From a virus, in IMG/VR virus record IMGVR_UViG_3300020703_000090, positions 1 through 28,505 of that record: 28,505 bases of DNA; one strand, written 5' to 3'. Made by a program: the position numbers and the translations under genes. Within the stretch, counting starts at the first letter, position 1. The number at the start of each line of letters is the position of its first letter. A model generated the notes under the pieces. That model had not been told where the DNA came from and did not search any database. It saw only the letters and a program-made list of their open reading frames with translations. This document shows positions 14,578-25,227 of this stretch, piece after piece.

Positions 14578-17114
14578 ACTGTATAATCCGTTTCCAGGTT
14601 AATACAACCATAACTTGCCAGTGTTGTAGGATTAAGTACCTTAACCGTAAACTTGCCCTCAAAATCCGGATCCATTCTTAGTGCGATTTGCTTCCGCTGA
14701 CCATGGACCAACATCACTGTGCGTGTTGCAGGATTCACTTCACCACAAGGTCGGGGTTCCCCGACGACATTCCCCTTGCTATCCTGAGCCTCAATCAACA
14801 CCTCAATACCAGGAACTTCAAATAAGTTCAAGGTATTGAGGCCGCCAGAAGTTAATTCCACATCAATAACAGGAATTCTTGTTGTGATACGCTTTGCCCC
14901 ATTCTTATAAAAAAGTTCAACATTTAGCTTTCGAACCTCTGCATGAACCACTGTATCAAGCCTCGCCACCAATACGGGCACCACTGCTTCAGCGAGTGAC
15001 GCTCCTCCATGAAAGTACAAATGACCTGATCGGTAAGGTGCCATGCTGCGAGGGAGTGCTACCTGTGCAAAATCCCCTCGTATACCAACTTTTTCTGCAC
15101 TAATGACGATACTATGGCTGTCTCCAGTACCACTTCCGAGCATCATGCGATCATGCGCATTGACTGGCCAGTTACCTTGCGGCTTAACACACACATCACC
15201 CGCTTCTGCATGAGCGTTAAGAAAAAAACCATGGTCAGTCACAATCACAGCTTCCTTGAATTTCATACTACTCAACTTGTGAAGAGCCCTACGAATCAGT
15301 TTGAGCGTACCGGGGATAAGGCCTATGGTTGTTTCTGGATTACTCTCCAGTTGGCTGTCGATTTCTGTTGAACGCAAAACCAAAAGATCGATAGTTTCAG
15401 CAATTTTTTGCTTACCACGCACAAAATCATTCAGCGCCATCGACTCAAAACGGTCACCGAGGTGCTTTTTCAAAACCTCCATCCGTTGATTAACATTGTT
15501 CACTGGCATACCGGCCAACTTCGGAACCAGGGAATTGTCTACCAATGAAAAGGTTAAATTATGACTCGCTCCAGGCAAGAGGCTTGCCATCCCTACCGGG
15601 GTGATGGTAGGCAATTGAGCATAGGCAGCGTGCAATTCCACAGGACCATCTTCGGCAAGTAGTTTTTCGAGTGCAACACCCAGCTCGTACCGTAACGCAT
15701 CAACCATCAGGTAAGCGACCTTACCTCCACGTTCCTTGAGCCGACTTGCAACCAAACTATCAAACACATCGGCATTAGCCATGCGTCCGGTCGGTGGCCA
15801 ACCTGAACTCTCTATATGTTTTATAAAAACACCCTGTACTTTTTCTGCAAGTCGACGATAACGGCCTCGGGCCTGATTAATAACTTCTTGCATGAAGTCA
15901 TGTTGTTCAGGAAAATCACCAACAGCTTGTTCGAACTCCCTTTGAAGACGGTCTACCTCCCGTAAACTTCCAAGATAAAAGTCAAGCAGATCAGCCTGTG
16001 AACGGGCATGATCTGGAAGTTGACGATCGTAATCATCACAAGCTTCCACTAAACTGAGCCCGGAACGAACCAACTCCCACTGCGCTACACTCTCTCCTTT
16101 GCCGAGCCAGACAGAACTCTTATAGCGAGTCAAAAGAGTTCGCGTCGTATCAGTATCATTGGATGTTATGCCTTTAATGGCGTTTCGCAAAAAGGTACGC
16201 TCTTCAAATGGAAAGGTATCCCTGACGCCCAAGTCGTCGATATCAGCGCACAGCTCCGCCATATTCAGTTCGGCTTCAATCGTCTCAGCCCGCTCAATAA
16301 ACGTAATACGCAACTTCTGGTCACTGCGTAATCTGTCACAAACGTCATCTATAATTGGTCGTGCTTCTATCGGGGCATGAGGCACTCCCTTCAGCGGGTT
16401 AGGCAATGCTCCCGGTAGATCAAAAACAAATTCACTGAACAACACATAGCGCCAAAGCTCATCAGCAACCGTTGACCACGTTTTACCGCGTGTTTTCAAG
16501 TGCAAGGATAGAGTCTTCTGCAAAAAATCTCGGGCTTCTTGCACCCAACCTTCTTGAGCTTTCAGTGCCTCTATCTGGAGTGAGGTAGGCGCCATCAATG
16601 CCACAAGTATTTCTCGGCCCGACTCAACTTTCAATGTTGCACGCAGTTGCGGCCAACTCACACCACCACCAATAGCATCAATCACGGCAAACGAAGGCTC
16701 CATAGCCGTTCGAGCAAACAACTGCCGAATCTCCGTGGCGTGATCAGGCCTGGCACGTAAGCATAAGCTGAGGTATTCGTCACCATCATCTTGAGGAAAG
16801 AGAGCGCCACACCCTGCATAGAGTGCAAAAGGGTCTACCTGTTTCTGCTCATCCGTTTCTGAACGTTTAGCTGGCACATAGATCAATAATGCTTCGACTT
16901 GTGAATTCGACTGGCCAACATCCCTGAGTGCAAACAACGCGGCCTCCCGGCTTTCGATACTGCTTTCACCTGCATCAATGACGCAAACCTTTTCGCTGGC
17001 CAGGTCGAAGCATTGCTGGCGATAACGTTTTTCAGCGTCGTACACAACCAAACAGCCTGCCTGTTTCAAGCGCGGTCGCAGGACACTCTCTCGGATAAAT
17101 TCAGCAATGCTCAT
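14574..17114 (-). CDS. pglZ: PglZ, BREX alkaline-phosphatase-superfamily protein
   Basis: An 846-residue protein, close to the usual length in type 1 systems. The N-terminal ~430 residues are helical with no obvious motif. The PglZ domain follows: metal-site D472 in YLMVDALRYELG, the likely nucleophile T505 in TITPVGMASLLPG, D627-H628 in VIVTDHGFF, and H702 in YFHGGASLAEAVVPVLV. All metal-binding positions expected for the superfamily are present, so the enzyme should be active as a nuclease or phosphatase. A beta-rich C-terminal domain occupies about 715-846. The ATG overlaps the pglX stop by 4 nt, and the stop overlaps the brxL start by 4 nt, so translation is coupled on both sides. In known systems PglZ is needed for both methylation and phage exclusion. 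Confidence 0.94.
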   Translation of the reverse strand: MSIAEFIRESVLRPRLKQAGCLVVYDAEKRYRQQCFDLASEKVCVIDAGESSIESREAALFALRDVGQSNSQVEALLIYVPAKRSETDEQKQVDPFALYAGCGALFPQDDGDEYLSLCLRARPDHATEIRQLFARTAMEPSFAVIDAIGGGVSWPQLRATLKVESGREILVALMAPTSLQIEALKAQEGWVQEARDFLQKTLSLHLKTRGKTWSTVADELWRYVLFSEFVFDLPGALPNPLKGVPHAPIEARPIIDDVCDRLRSDQKLRITFIERAETIEAELNMAELCADIDDLGVRDTFPFEERTFLRNAIKGITSNDTDTTRTLLTRYKSSVWLGKGESVAQWELVRSGLSLVEACDDYDRQLPDHARSQADLLDFYLGSLREVDRLQREFEQAVGDFPEQHDFMQEVINQARGRYRRLAEKVQGVFIKHIESSGWPPTGRMANADVFDSLVASRLKERGGKVAYLMVDALRYELGVALEKLLAEDGPVELHAAYAQLPTITPVGMASLLPGASHNLTFSLVDNSLVPKLAGMPVNNVNQRMEVLKKHLGDRFESMALNDFVRGKQKIAETIDLLVLRSTEIDSQLESNPETTIGLIPGTLKLIRRALHKLSSMKFKEAVIVTDHGFFLNAHAEAGDVCVKPQGNWPVNAHDRMMLGSGTGDSHSIVISAEKVGIRGDFAQVALPRSMAPYRSGHLYFHGGASLAEAVVPVLVARLDTVVHAEVRKLNVELFYKNGAKRITTRIPVIDVELTSGGLNTLNLFEVPGIEVLIEAQDSKGNVVGEPRPCGEVNPATRTVMLVHGQRKQIALRMDPDFEGKFTVKVLNPTTLASYGCINLETDYTV

Positions 17115-20100
17115 TTATCTACTCCAGCATTTTTTTTATTGCGCACTTTTTTCACTTTACCCACAGGTTCGATATAAAGTTCTTCCAAACCATGAGCTAT
17201 GGCAAGGGATTTGTCGGTCTTGCATTTCAGGCGCACGCGTTCCGGCCAGTAGTTTATTGCCAAATGAGCCCAGTCGTAATCACCCTTTTCCAACTTTTCC
17301 CAGGTCTCTTTCAGTACCTTCTGCCAGGGCTTGTGCCTAAACAAAGGCCATAGAGGTGCTGCACTAATTTGCACACCGTCATCAAGGTTGGGTTTGTAGG
17401 TGGGGGCGAGTTTGAGGAGTGTGTCACGCAGTTCAATCAACTCGAGTTCGAAGGCTTGCAATGATTCGAATTGCTTTTCGTCTTTGCTCGTGCGAGCAGA
17501 GCCTTTGTTGCGTAACGCCGTCACATCATCACCGACTTGCTTCAGCTTGGGCTCAACAAAGTCGTTGGTGGCAGTATATAGCGTCTGGCTAGTGAGGCTG
17601 GGGTAATAGACCCACAGCGTGTAAAGACCTGAGGTCGTACCAAATGGCCAGTAAATAGGTGCTTGCTTGCGACCTTTTGAATATTTGGCTAAGTGATCCG
17701 AAAAGAACCCAACGTGATTGCGCAAGTATTCGATTTCACTTCCTACGCCCAAAAGCGATAACATTTGAACCTCTACGCCTTCTGAATTGTGTCCAAAAAT
17801 ACTCGACATACAGCTCTGTATACGACTTTCAAGATCAACCTCGGAGAGAAAGGAAACTGTATTCTCGTGAGTCACCCTCGACATTGCTGGGGACTGGCTT
17901 GGAATTGGCAATCTCGGATCAAATGATGCTTCGACTGGCTGGCCACTAAACGTTGCATTAATACTCCATCGTAGAAAAGTAGCTCCAACCAGGTAGCTAA
18001 AAAGTTCCGCAGCGGCTTCTCTACCCCCTCCCACCTGTTGCAGAAAGCCATACTGTTCATTAAGCTCTCCGCCACCGAGATATTTGTCAAGCTGATGCGA
18101 TATACAATCTCGATCTATTTTGCTGATCCCGTATAGAGCTTCTACAGCGACAGCGAGATCGCGCTCTAATGCTTTAATCTGAAAACCTATCTGTTGAGTA
18201 AAAGCTAAGCGAACATCAAAATATTTTGCTCCCGCCTCAACAGCAGAAGCTAACAAGCCAGAAAAGTATCCAGACAACTCATTCAAATGCTCAATTTTCA
18301 ATCGCAGTTGAAATCCTGCCCTTGAGATATTTGCAACTGTAACATGAGTAGGCAAATTTGGTAATGGAGCTGGAATGGGTAACAGGTTCACGTACCCTGC
18401 ATGCTTATGCTGACCGCAATACAGATTTAGTATTACGGAAGTCAATGGCGCATTGAGGACACCAAGGTAGTACCAGATGTCGTCAAATGATTCTGGAAGT
18501 ACAAAAAGACCCTCAACGGTGAAAACATGGCCAACTGGAACTACGTGAGCATCCAAAACCTCCCCTCGTTTGCCGTATCCGATTCCCGGAAGATGCTGAT
18601 ATTCAGAATTGCTCCAACGTGTAGATGGGTGGTGTTTAAGGAATAGGCCATCTTCATTCCACCGAGCAATTTCCACTGAAGGCATTCCGAATCTTGAAAA
18701 GGGCCCACCATTATACATGCGCGTCCAACGACCATTTACATCAATTGAATGCGGGTCAACTTCCCACCAAAGCCTACCATACCAGTCCATTTTGATTGCA
18801 TGCCCCTGAAGGGCGCGCGCACCTGAAGCTTGCAATGGTGGAAGGGACGAAAAGAAATTAAGCACAAAGTTTGGTATGTCATATGCTATTGAAGCATGAG
18901 GGATTCTGTTGAATATTGCAGGGGCCAGCCAGCGAATGTCTACCTGGTGCCGGATTGCTCCAATAAGTCGGACATCCTTGTTGTTGTCATTGCGGCAGTC
19001 AATAAATCCCTGTGTTGAGTCAATATCTCCATCACAAGAAAAGACTGCGGCAGTGACCTCGACATTGGCGGCATCAAGAACGCCCCATCCTAAATCTGCG
19101 AGCGGTCCAATCGTCGCCTCCCCCAAGGCACAGCTTTGACGGAATGATTCATAGCTGGATTTAATCAGGATTGTTTTGTCGGTCACACAACCAATGCATG
19201 CCCCGCTGCGCAAAAGCATCTTCATTCTGACAATGAATGCTGCAGCAAGGTTCTTGCACCAATCAGGTGTTGCGTAATCCAGATAATCTACCGTGCTGGA
19301 AGATGTGTCCCCAAAAGGCGGATTCATCACCACGACATCAAATACCTCGCTGCATAGGTCAATAAGTCGCAATCCTTGCAAAGCGTCTTGCGCAAACAGG
19401 CGTCCTTGATATGTTGATTTTGCTGCGGTAGCAAAATCTGTTAAAGCTTCACGCAACCGAATTTCTGCTTTTTCCCATATACCCTTGTCTTGCGCAGTGA
19501 AGAGGTCTTCCTCTTTACCTCCTCCATAAACCTCACGAATTAACTTTGGCAACTCTCGCTCCACCTGGAGCAGCACACCCAATTCCGGCAATCCTTTCAA
19601 CAGTTGCAGCGTCTTTTCAAACAGCACGGCATCACGTTTATCCATAGATGCTGTGAGTTGCTGACGGAGTTCCAATTCAGCGGGAGGGGCTACAGCAGCA
19701 ACCACATGCCCCACACCAATCAATGGCCGATCTTTGGCTTTCACCCCTGTGTCGTGCCAGGCTCGCTGTGCCCGCAACCAAAGTGCCAAAGAGGCAATCT
19801 GCACGGCACGGGGATCGATATCCACCCCATAAATATTGTGTTCGATAATCAAACGGGGTACGTCACGGAGGTATTCACCCTCGTCAGTGTAGGTTAGGCT
19901 CAGAGGTTGAAAGCCTGCCTGTGGCGAAGTAGATAAATCCAATGCGCCTGGGCCATATTGCTGTTCCCAGATCCAAGCTTCTCGGTATATCTCGATAAAG
20001 AGGTCAAACGCATAAAGACCAAAGTGCATGGAACCACATGCAGGATCAAGTAATTTCAGCGTGCGTGGATCGCGAAGTTTGGTCCCTACCACGGGTGTTT

Positions 20101-20920
20101 CGTCAGGTTTCACAAGCAGATATTGGCAACGATCACGCAACGTCGTTTTTCCTCCCGTCGCGTTGAACCACAACCTGCCCAAGGTATTATCCACCAAAAA
20201 CTCTACGACATAGCGTGGGGTAAAAAACTGGTTCCGCACGGCCAATTCGCGGCTATTGCGAGGTGCCGGCGAGGCATCCCGCATAGATTTACGCTCTTCT
20301 TTTGAGTTGAAATATTGATAGATCCAGCCAATGGTTTCATCTTCACTCCATAGTGGCTCGATATCAGCACTGTTAATCAGGTTGAGCAATGGCAAAAGCG
20401 CCGACTCACGCGGAAACAAGCGACCTTGGGGTGAAAATCGGTAAAAGAGTCCCGGAAGCTCTTGAGCCAGTTCGTCGAAAACGCTGAATAGGTAGATGCG
20501 GTAAGCTTCGGCTGTTTCACCAAGGCCAGTGCCCGATAACCGGCCATACAACTGAAACCCCTTGGCCTGAAAGCCACTGCCAACCGACTCGACAAGGAGT
20601 CCGCGAGCTTCGGCCATCCGTAGAGCGGCTAAACGATTGAGGACGGTGAAGGCCTGTTCACGGACAATTCGATCAAGAGCTTGTTTTCCATCCATATCCC
20701 CACTTGCGCAGTAGTGCGATAAGGTGTCGCGCAAGATGCGGGCGGTTTCACGCTGTGCATCATTAAGATGCCGCAAGTTCTCAAGCCCAGTTATAGATCC
20801 TGAGATCGGGTCTAATCCATAGTCGTTCTGGAGTTGCCGGATAAACTCCTCTTGCAGCACTTTACGTGCATCGTTGACAAAACGTTGAAGTCGATTTCTT
20901 GTTGATTGATCAAAGGCCAT
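17111..20920 (-). CDS. pglX: PglX, BREX adenine-specific DNA methyltransferase
   Basis: A 1269-residue N6-adenine methyltransferase. The family's entry motif QFFTPRYVVEFLVDNTL is at about 231-247. The S-adenosylmethionine motif is D292-PACGS, followed by NIYGVDIDPRAVQIA at about 362-376, and the catalytic NPPF is at 533-536. The remaining ~700 residues hold the target-recognition and spacer regions, for example around 690-850 with many aromatic residues. In BREX it marks a non-palindromic host sequence on one strand, giving self/non-self discrimination. The frame is uninterrupted, with no phase-variable homopolymer noted. It is separated from brxC by 78 nt, the widest gap within the operon, and overlaps pglZ. 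Confidence 0.95.
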   Translation of the reverse strand: MAFDQSTRNRLQRFVNDARKVLQEEFIRQLQNDYGLDPISGSITGLENLRHLNDAQRETARILRDTLSHYCASGDMDGKQALDRIVREQAFTVLNRLAALRMAEARGLLVESVGSGFQAKGFQLYGRLSGTGLGETAEAYRIYLFSVFDELAQELPGLFYRFSPQGRLFPRESALLPLLNLINSADIEPLWSEDETIGWIYQYFNSKEERKSMRDASPAPRNSRELAVRNQFFTPRYVVEFLVDNTLGRLWFNATGGKTTLRDRCQYLLVKPDETPVVGTKLRDPRTLKLLDPACGSMHFGLYAFDLFIEIYREAWIWEQQYGPGALDLSTSPQAGFQPLSLTYTDEGEYLRDVPRLIIEHNIYGVDIDPRAVQIASLALWLRAQRAWHDTGVKAKDRPLIGVGHVVAAVAPPAELELRQQLTASMDKRDAVLFEKTLQLLKGLPELGVLLQVERELPKLIREVYGGGKEEDLFTAQDKGIWEKAEIRLREALTDFATAAKSTYQGRLFAQDALQGLRLIDLCSEVFDVVVMNPPFGDTSSSTVDYLDYATPDWCKNLAAAFIVRMKMLLRSGACIGCVTDKTILIKSSYESFRQSCALGEATIGPLADLGWGVLDAANVEVTAAVFSCDGDIDSTQGFIDCRNDNNKDVRLIGAIRHQVDIRWLAPAIFNRIPHASIAYDIPNFVLNFFSSLPPLQASGARALQGHAIKMDWYGRLWWEVDPHSIDVNGRWTRMYNGGPFSRFGMPSVEIARWNEDGLFLKHHPSTRWSNSEYQHLPGIGYGKRGEVLDAHVVPVGHVFTVEGLFVLPESFDDIWYYLGVLNAPLTSVILNLYCGQHKHAGYVNLLPIPAPLPNLPTHVTVANISRAGFQLRLKIEHLNELSGYFSGLLASAVEAGAKYFDVRLAFTQQIGFQIKALERDLAVAVEALYGISKIDRDCISHQLDKYLGGGELNEQYGFLQQVGGGREAAAELFSYLVGATFLRWSINATFSGQPVEASFDPRLPIPSQSPAMSRVTHENTVSFLSEVDLESRIQSCMSSIFGHNSEGVEVQMLSLLGVGSEIEYLRNHVGFFSDHLAKYSKGRKQAPIYWPFGTTSGLYTLWVYYPSLTSQTLYTATNDFVEPKLKQVGDDVTALRNKGSARTSKDEKQFESLQAFELELIELRDTLLKLAPTYKPNLDDGVQISAAPLWPLFRHKPWQKVLKETWEKLEKGDYDWAHLAINYWPERVRLKCKTDKSLAIAHGLEELYIEPVGKVKKVRNKKNAGVDK

Positions 20921-20998
20921 TTTGACTCATTTTATTGTCATCTCGACATGGATGGAGCTGAAGTATCGGACACTTATCGAACAGTTACTCTTCAAAAC

Positions 20999-23900
20999 TC
21001 ATTGAGGCGCTTCAGTAATAAATGCAAAGGTAATCTCAAGCTCTGCATAGAGAGCGAACTCTGCCTTAATCTCGTTAAGTTGCTGGATGATTAAGTCGAT
21101 ATCAGAGACCGTCTGAATTTTTACTGGTACCGCGATGGACCTCGATAGCTTTGCCGCTTCTTTAGTGCTTTTCTTGGCACGCTCTTCATCCACTTTTTGA
21201 CGAAGACGCTCACGACCCTGACGCTGAATAGATCGCTTAAGCTCTTCCATAGTGCTATTGATATCGAAATCCCGGGCCAGTAGCTTCTTGAGTCCAGCCA
21301 AGTCTGGTTTGACTTCGAGCATCAAGTCATCTATCCGAGTTACAGCGATCCCTTGTTCTTCTTGAGTGAGTTCCTTCCATTCAGGAAGGCGCTGCAAGTC
21401 TTCAATGCAAGCCGTCAACCGTTGTGTTTGCTGGTTGGCTAATTTAGTGACCGCATCGGTTACAAGACTTTTTATACGTGTAAGCTGTGACTGAAAGTCG
21501 GCACTGTATGTATAAAAATCTTCTCGTCCTAAACGATCCACCAAAAGTGTCAACTCTTCGCTTGACTCATGGCGCAATTCACTAGGCACGCCAGTATCGG
21601 GCAGTACATCAATATCGCTACGATGAGCCTGGAGATTACGTAACGTATCGTCAAGCCCGTTGTCAAGCACCCGCTTCACGTCGTGGGCCCACTTGAGATT
21701 GTCGAAGATAGCGGAGGTTTCGGCCCCCAATCGCTGCGGCGCATCCGAAGCATCGGTAAACAAGAGATCGGCAATATCTTGGTTCAGGGTGCAAACTCGA
21801 TCACTGCCTGCCAACCCAAGGCCGCTGAGCTTCTCCGCAAGAGAGCCATAGTCATGCTGAAAACGCGGAAAATTCTTTAATGCTGCTTTACCGATATCCT
21901 GTTCAAGCGGAAATACGGTATCCCCGATTAACTCTGTAAGCCGCTCTGCTGCCCGGCTGAGCGTTTCTATTGAGGGGCGCTCATCGCGTAAGGCAACACC
22001 AATCGGCTTGAATGAATTATTGGTTTTCAGGGCATCAATTGCTTGCTGGCCAGCAACGGTGACCTCTCTTCCTGAAACTTTGAGTTTGATTTCACCTGCC
22101 ATCAACATGGCTGCGATAATGTAGCGTGTAGTGTCCGGCGACCAACCAAACGGATCATTACTGAAGTCATCTATAAGCCTTTTTCCATCAACAGTTCCGT
22201 GTTTGTCGATGTAATCACGAATACTGATCATCGCTTTATGATCAGTAGTAAAGGAAGCCCTTCCGGCAATCGTCTGCACCAGTCCGAGTGGATCGAGGCT
22301 GCTACCGATAGCAGCAGGGTTCGCTACTTTCAATAATTTTTCGGCCGTATCAGTGCCAGCTCGAACCGGGGCTTCAGCGTAGCGATCAAAAACCTGACCG
22401 GCAACATCCATGAGTAGCTTTTTATGCGCTTCAAGCAAATCACCATCCAAAGCGGCTATTGCTGTAGCCTGCCCTCTGAAAACAAAAGAGCCTGCCTGTA
22501 ACGTCTGCTTGATCTTGCTTTTTAGCTGACTGGCAAGTTTGGTCGCACGATCAACCTGACCTGTACAGTAATCCTTGACCTCTTGGTCTGGTTCATTGCG
22601 ATGAAGTTCCGCAATACGCTGGCAACGATAAATTTCATTTGCCATATCATCAAGTTCATTATTGCGCCTAGCCAGTAAACCAATGATATTACGATTTGAG
22701 CGACTGCGTGAGTCATCAAGCATACGATTTTTTGCTGCTTCGTAATCACCTGTATCGACAAATTCAACAATACTCTGTACTGGATTTTGATCCCCTGCCA
22801 AAGGAGTGATGGTGCTACCCGATTGCACTTTTAATCCAGTGGTAACAACCATCGTGGTGTGGAAATTGACGCGTGGCAACGGATCAAAAGATTCGCGTAG
22901 GGCATCATTAGATATACGCTTCAAATCTACGGTACGCAATGCTAAATCCCCACGCTCTTGTTCGATGTCGCGCAGTTTCTCACTGAGGAAAACAAGATTC
23001 CCCCCTTTCTCGCCAAGGGGCACATACACATCACCCAACAACTCATCAACAGCTTTGCGTACCGTTTCGAGCATTGAGGGTGCGGTGATGGAGGGGTGCA
23101 TCAGACTTGCAACATTCTGGAGTGAGACCGGTAAGTTTGAAAGTATCTGCAACACGGCGATAGACTTTGCTATGTCCTGATGGAGCGGCGAGTCGAAGAA
23201 GCGATTTTGAACTTTGCCAACAGCTTGATGGATAGAGGTAAATGCGCGTCGAATATCCTTTTCTAACTCATCGTACAGGGTAACCGTCGTAGCAAGCCAG
23301 CCTACAGGTTGATCCGCCATCGCTATAGAACCACCTTCACCCTTCAGTACATCCTGAACTACCTTGATTGCGGAACGCAACCCAATACCGCCAGTAGATT
23401 TTGCCAAGGCTCCCAGCAAATGCAACAAGATATCAAAATGGGCCGGGAGGAATGGGTAGAGGTTGATGAAGCTCGTTTTGCTAAAATCGGCGTCATAGTA
23501 CTTGGCGTCTTGCAATTTGGTGTTGTGCCTGAGTGCCTGACCATGAGCATCGAATAGCTTGCCAAGCTCTGCTTCTCCCTGGAGTGATTTGCCAAGCAAA
23601 CGGCGATAACAGATCTCTTTAATATCGCTCGATTCCAGGTCTATTTGAATCGGAAACCGATCTTTCAGTTTGTAGAGCTTGTCCGAGTTCAATGCCGCCC
23701 GCGGGTCATCTTCGGTGAGGGTCTGCTGTGCTGTGGAAATAATCCAGGCCTTGCCATCACCAATCCGTTTGAGGTTTTTAGCCAGACCGTCAAGATTAAG
23801 AATCAAATTATCACGGTCAGCAACATATTGGCCAACTTCATCAATGATAAAAATGATATGTTGCTTGCCACTTTTTTCGCGTACAATATCAATCATCTCC

Positions 23901-24631
23901 TGAACACGCTGGTTTTCGAACTGGAAAAAACCGTCCGTGCGGGAAGAAAATGACTTTGTGTCCGGGAAGAGTGCCGGGTACATTTCATGAGCGATGTTGG
24001 GAATCAGCCCGTCAATAACAAGAGGGTTATTCTGAACTCGATCCCATGTTGCTCCCGGCATGATAGTTGAAACACGCTCGTGTAGTTCAGCTGTTCGACC
24101 CTCTTTTTCGATCATGCGTTCGAAGGCGGCAACCTTAAGGTTTCTGGAGTATCCAGCCCACTGGAGCACCTTAAAGTAGAGTACCGTAGAGACATCTTCC
24201 ATCGTTGCCCCAGCAAGCATTTCACTTGCAAGATCAAGCATGACGACAGCCGCCGGGAATTGTTTTGCGACCGTATTGAGAAGCGCCTTTGTCTGCGGCT
24301 TATTGAGCCGATCATAGAGATAATTGATGAACGGAGTGCCGTTAATGGTACATTTATCATCAAAAGCCAAGCCGAGATACTTGGTAAATGAGCTTTTACC
24401 TGAACCGTAAAATCCTGATACCCAGACACCTACCTCATTCTCTCCACCCGTCTCCATCGCAAGTTGCATACGATCAAGTAACTTGCGAAACTGCTCTTCA
24501 ATACTTTCGGTAACCACGTATTCTGAGATCTCAGCCCTTAGTCTCTCTTCTTGAGATACGCTATAGGTGATAACCTTCTCTATATTTCGGTAGATGTCCT
24601 TACTTGGGTCGAAGAGTGATCGGATGGTCAT
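20999..24631 (-). CDS. brxC: BrxC, large BREX P-loop ATPase
   Basis: A 1210-residue protein that opens MTIRSLFDPSKDIYRNIEKV, the standard BrxC start. Walker A is at about 73-81 (GFYGSGKSS) and Walker B ends D264-E265 (IIFIIDEVGQY). The middle and C-terminal parts are helical, with several charged coiled-coil stretches toward the end (about residues 1080-1160, many Arg, Lys and Glu). BrxC is required for both methylation and defence in known systems and probably powers assembly or DNA scanning by the complex. It follows brxB by 20 nt. Its length is typical, and no lesion is seen. Confidence 0.95.
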   Translation of the reverse strand: MTIRSLFDPSKDIYRNIEKVITYSVSQEERLRAEISEYVVTESIEEQFRKLLDRMQLAMETGGENEVGVWVSGFYGSGKSSFTKYLGLAFDDKCTINGTPFINYLYDRLNKPQTKALLNTVAKQFPAAVVMLDLASEMLAGATMEDVSTVLYFKVLQWAGYSRNLKVAAFERMIEKEGRTAELHERVSTIMPGATWDRVQNNPLVIDGLIPNIAHEMYPALFPDTKSFSSRTDGFFQFENQRVQEMIDIVREKSGKQHIIFIIDEVGQYVADRDNLILNLDGLAKNLKRIGDGKAWIISTAQQTLTEDDPRAALNSDKLYKLKDRFPIQIDLESSDIKEICYRRLLGKSLQGEAELGKLFDAHGQALRHNTKLQDAKYYDADFSKTSFINLYPFLPAHFDILLHLLGALAKSTGGIGLRSAIKVVQDVLKGEGGSIAMADQPVGWLATTVTLYDELEKDIRRAFTSIHQAVGKVQNRFFDSPLHQDIAKSIAVLQILSNLPVSLQNVASLMHPSITAPSMLETVRKAVDELLGDVYVPLGEKGGNLVFLSEKLRDIEQERGDLALRTVDLKRISNDALRESFDPLPRVNFHTTMVVTTGLKVQSGSTITPLAGDQNPVQSIVEFVDTGDYEAAKNRMLDDSRSRSNRNIIGLLARRNNELDDMANEIYRCQRIAELHRNEPDQEVKDYCTGQVDRATKLASQLKSKIKQTLQAGSFVFRGQATAIAALDGDLLEAHKKLLMDVAGQVFDRYAEAPVRAGTDTAEKLLKVANPAAIGSSLDPLGLVQTIAGRASFTTDHKAMISIRDYIDKHGTVDGKRLIDDFSNDPFGWSPDTTRYIIAAMLMAGEIKLKVSGREVTVAGQQAIDALKTNNSFKPIGVALRDERPSIETLSRAAERLTELIGDTVFPLEQDIGKAALKNFPRFQHDYGSLAEKLSGLGLAGSDRVCTLNQDIADLLFTDASDAPQRLGAETSAIFDNLKWAHDVKRVLDNGLDDTLRNLQAHRSDIDVLPDTGVPSELRHESSEELTLLVDRLGREDFYTYSADFQSQLTRIKSLVTDAVTKLANQQTQRLTACIEDLQRLPEWKELTQEEQGIAVTRIDDLMLEVKPDLAGLKKLLARDFDINSTMEELKRSIQRQGRERLRQKVDEERAKKSTKEAAKLSRSIAVPVKIQTVSDIDLIIQQLNEIKAEFALYAELEITFAFITEAPQ

Positions 24632-24651
24632 GGTTTGATTCAGTTATCAGT

Positions 24652-25227
24652 TTAGCCGCCAACGTGGACGGAACGGTAATTGCCATCTTCAGGGTAAAAG
24701 CCAAGAAATTTTAAACGGGTCTTTCCTGTCCGAATGCCAGGGTAGAGAAAAATTGTCGACACATGGAACTGGCCATGAAGTTGGCTTTCAATCGCACCTA
24801 TGCGCATAAATGGGTGAAGTGCCTCAAGGTCAGTGACTAAAAGTAAAGCATTTTTCTGTCCTTCAAGCTGTTGCAGCGAATGTTCCAGACGCTTTAGTAA
24901 CCCATTATCCGAAGATAAAATATCCGCCAATGCGTTGTTGGTTCGCGGCCAATCTAAGGGGGCTAGCTTGTCTTCCGTCACACAGAGCGACCAAAAGGGA
25001 TCTTCCTTAAGCAGAGTCCATATCTGTTCTGCAATGGAAAACGTGTGGACGTCCCAACCTTCCTGATGAAGCTTTGATAACCATGCTGGCGTCTGCCGTT
25101 TTACTTCAAGTATCTGATCAGGAGAGAATACGAGGTAGTAAATAGGCTCAAAACTCGCATGACCGAGTTCTCGCCCAGATCGAATGCGCTCGCGCAGTTC
25201 GTCAAAATCAGCTTTGAGAGAGGACAT
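24652..25227 (-). CDS. brxB: BrxB (DUF1788)
   Basis: A 191-residue protein matching DUF1788: FDELRERIRSGRELGHASFE at about 8-27, then YYLVFSPDQILEVKRQTPAW, VHTFSIAEQIW near 55-65, ALLLVTDLEALHPFMRIGAI near 128-147 and FLYPGIRTGKTRLKFLGFYP near 160-180. Its biochemical role is not established; it is needed for BREX function in model systems. The gene overlaps the end of brxA by 20 nt and precedes brxC by 20 nt, so it is tightly bound into the operon. Confidence 0.92.
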   Translation of the reverse strand: MSSLKADFDELRERIRSGRELGHASFEPIYYLVFSPDQILEVKRQTPAWLSKLHQEGWDVHTFSIAEQIWTLLKEDPFWSLCVTEDKLAPLDWPRTNNALADILSSDNGLLKRLEHSLQQLEGQKNALLLVTDLEALHPFMRIGAIESQLHGQFHVSTIFLYPGIRTGKTRLKFLGFYPEDGNYRSVHVGG